From DATDAH01 sp036525535 (GTDB lineage Bacteria; Actinomycetota; Acidimicrobiia; Acidimicrobiales; DATDAH01), in the NCBI GenBank assembly GCA_036525535.1, contig DATDAH010000158.1:1-7276 (forward strand): a DNA stretch of 7,276 nucleotides, written 5' to 3'. Below are positions 5,607-7,276 of this stretch, piece after piece. Numbering within the stretch: the first letter of the stretch is position 1; each line of letters begins with the position of its first letter. A program made the translations under genes and the position numbers. The notes beneath the pieces are model-generated. The model saw only the letters and a list, made by a program, of their open reading frames with translations, was not told where the DNA came from and ran no database searches.

Positions 5607-7276
5607 ATGTCGACCGGGGGGCTTGACAAGGCGGCGCTGCGTGAGCCGCTGCGCCGTTTCGGGCCCGCGCTGTCCGTCTTCGCCTTCCAGCTCCTGCTCT
5701 TCCCCGTACCGACCGGTGTGTTCGTGCGGGGGATCATCGTCGGCCTCCTCAGCGCGTTGGCCGCGCTCGGCCTGGCTCTCGTCTACCGGGCCAACCGGAT
5801 CATCAACTTCGCCCAGACCGACCTGGGCAGCATCCCGACCACGGTCGGCGTGTACCTGATCGCCTTCTCGGGGATCAACTACTGGTTGGGTCTCGGTGCC
5901 GGCCTCCTCTCCGCGGTGGCGGTCGGCGCCATCGTCGAGCTGGCCGTCGTCCGCCGCTTCTTCGACGCCCCCCGGCTCATCCTCACCGTGGCCACCATCG
6001 GGCTGGCCACCCTCCTCGGGGCGTGCGCCCTGCTCCTGCCCCGGCTGTGGGGGGAGCGCCCCCAGGCCCAGGCCCTCGACCTGCCCTGGGACATCCGCTT
6101 CACCATCGAGCCGCTGATCTTCGGCGCCGACGAGGTGGCTGCCTTGATCGTGGCCCCCCTCGTGATGGTCGCCCTCGCCGTCTTCCTGCGCCGGACCGAC
6201 GTCGGTGTGGCCGTGCGGGCGTCGGCCGAGCGGGCCGACCGGGCCGCCCTTCTGGGCATTCCCGTCAAGCGCCTCCAGACCGTCGTCTGGATCGTGGCCA
6301 CCCTCTTGGCGTTCAGTGGGGCCTGGCTCCGAGCCGGTGTCGTCGGGCTGCCCATCGGCGGCAGCGTCTCCACCTTCGGTTTCCTCCTCCGCATCCTGGC
6401 CGCCCTGGTGATCGGGAGGATGGTCGACCTGCCCGCCGTGGCCCTGGCCGCCGTCGCCCTGGGCGTGCTGGAGACCGGGATCGACTGGAATGCCTCCAGC
6501 CCCCTGCTCACCGACCCCATCGTCGGGGCCGTCATCGTGGTCGCCCTGCTGCTGCAGCGCCGGGGCGCGGGACGCACGGACCTCGAGTCGACGTCGACGT
6601 GGCAGGCCGCCGAGGAGGTGCGACCCATCCCACCGGTCGTGGCTCGGCTGCCGGAGGTCCGGGCCGTGCGCTGGGGAGGCGCCGTCCTCGTCGCCGCCAT
6701 CGTGCTGTGGCTGCCGACGTGGCTCTCGCCCAGCGACTCGCTGCTGGCGTCGTCGGTCGGCATCTACGGCATCGTCGGCCTCTCCCTCCTCGTGCTCACC
6801 GGGTGGGCCGGCCAGGTCTCGCTCGGGCAGATGGGCTTCGTCGGCCTCGGTGCGGCGATCGGCGGGGTGGCCACGTCCCAGTGGGGCCTGGATCTCAGCC
6901 TGGCCCTGCTCGTCAGCGGCCTGGCCGGAGCCGTCGCCGCCGTGGTGGTCGGGCTGCCGGCCCTGCGTCTCCAGGGTCTGCTCCTGAGCGTCACGACCTT
7001 CGCGTTCGCCCTGGCCATGTACTCGTACTTCCTCAACCGCCAGTTCTTCGAGTGGATCCCGACGGGGCGGATCGAGCGCAACCCGATCTTCGGACGCATC
7101 GACTACGACTCGCCGACCGGCGTCTACTACCTGATCCTCGTCGTCCTGGTCCTGGCCATCCTCGCGGTGGGGGGCATGCGGTCCAGTCGCTTCGGTCGAG
7201 CGCTCATCGCGCTGCGGGAGAACGAAGCGGGGGCCCAGGCCTTCGCCCTCCGCCCCCTGCGGCTGCGCATCACCGC
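5607..7276 (+). CDS. Fused LivH-LivM branched-chain amino acid-type ABC transporter permease (3' partial)
   Basis: An open frame runs from ATG 5607 off the window end (556 codons, no stop). It encodes an inner-membrane protein that joins the two permease subunits of a HAAT (Liv-type) importer. The LivH half (about 1-318) has RANRIINFAQTDLG (61-74), the family's 'R.N..NFA.G.LG' region, and the cytoplasmic coupling segment RTDVGVAVRASAERADRAALLGI (196-218, key residues T197, G200, R204, A205, G217). A polar linker (about 318-355) follows. The LivM half begins near 356, with LTGWAGQVSLGQMGFVGLGA (397-416), LRLQGLLLSVTTFAFAL (453-469) and the coupling segment RFGRALIALRENE (528-540). About fourteen hydrophobic segments are visible, eight or so in the LivH half. 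Fused LivHM proteins, sometimes extended by an ATPase domain, occur in actinobacteria; the missing end could hold more LivM or such a domain. The substrate may be a branched-chain amino acid, amide, urea or other small molecule. It diverges from the LLM gene. Confidence 0.9.
   Translation, partial: MSTGGLDKAALREPLRRFGPALSVFAFQLLLFPVPTGVFVRGIIVGLLSALAALGLALVYRANRIINFAQTDLGSIPTTVGVYLIAFSGINYWLGLGAGLLSAVAVGAIVELAVVRRFFDAPRLILTVATIGLATLLGACALLLPRLWGERPQAQALDLPWDIRFTIEPLIFGADEVAALIVAPLVMVALAVFLRRTDVGVAVRASAERADRAALLGIPVKRLQTVVWIVATLLAFSGAWLRAGVVGLPIGGSVSTFGFLLRILAALVIGRMVDLPAVALAAVALGVLETGIDWNASSPLLTDPIVGAVIVVALLLQRRGAGRTDLESTSTWQAAEEVRPIPPVVARLPEVRAVRWGGAVLVAAIVLWLPTWLSPSDSLLASSVGIYGIVGLSLLVLTGWAGQVSLGQMGFVGLGAAIGGVATSQWGLDLSLALLVSGLAGAVAAVVVGLPALRLQGLLLSVTTFAFALAMYSYFLNRQFFEWIPTGRIERNPIFGRIDYDSPTGVYYLILVVLVLAILAVGGMRSSRFGRALIALRENEAGAQAFALRPLRLRIT

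Noticed and set aside
4616..5626. Plus-strand open frame of 336 codons opposite the LLM gene
   Set aside because: Low-complexity composition without motifs; the minus strand encodes a clear LLM-family protein with a good ribosome binding site.
6587..6598. Palindrome GTCGACGTCGAC
   Set aside because: It lies within the linker codons (Glu-Ser-Thr-Ser-Thr) of the fused permease and is explained by repeated GTC/GAC-type coding sequence. No regulatory context.
5879..6763. Minus-strand open frame of 294 codons opposite the LivH half
   Set aside because: Ser/Thr/Arg-rich shadow; the plus frame from 5607 encodes a coherent membrane protein.

Overview
The window is very GC-rich, almost fully coding DNA in which every real gene shows strong G/C preference at third codon positions. 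Gene content (a LytR_C-domain protein between nadD and rsfS, an F420-type LLM oxidoreductase, a fused LivH-LivM permease) points to a chromosomal segment of an actinobacterium, most likely in or near the class Acidimicrobiia. The class is an inference from gene style and order. Nothing indicates a plasmid, phage or genomic island.

Layout. (1) Positions 1-1817, plus strand: the 3' end of a gene whose last residues look like NadD, then a membrane-anchored LytR_C protein joined to it by an ATGA overlap, then rsfS, which overlaps the LytR_C gene. They form one tight operon. (2) 1856-1929, minus strand: tRNA-Ala(GGC), convergent with rsfS. (3) 1930-2026: a short divergent regulatory region holding a tRNA promoter, two inverted repeats and a probable leaderless leuS promoter. 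(4) 2027-4486, plus: leucyl-tRNA synthetase. (5) 4493-5500, minus: a TIGR03617-like F420-dependent LLM oxidoreductase, convergent with leuS with only 6 bases between the stop codons. (6) 5501-5606: a divergent promoter region with two clear dyads. (7) 5607 to the window end, plus: a single-chain LivH-LivM permease of a branched-chain amino acid-type ABC importer, cut by the window edge.

Functionally, the left two thirds is housekeeping for NAD synthesis, ribosome silencing and translation (tRNA-Ala, LeuRS). The right third starts what looks like an importer locus, sharing a control region with a flavin/F420 enzyme of unknown substrate. I found no previously undescribed system. The points most worth a second look are the LytR_C protein with a degenerate, apparently non-catalytic LCP-like region, the LivH-LivM fusion, and the dyads in the two divergent intergenic regions.
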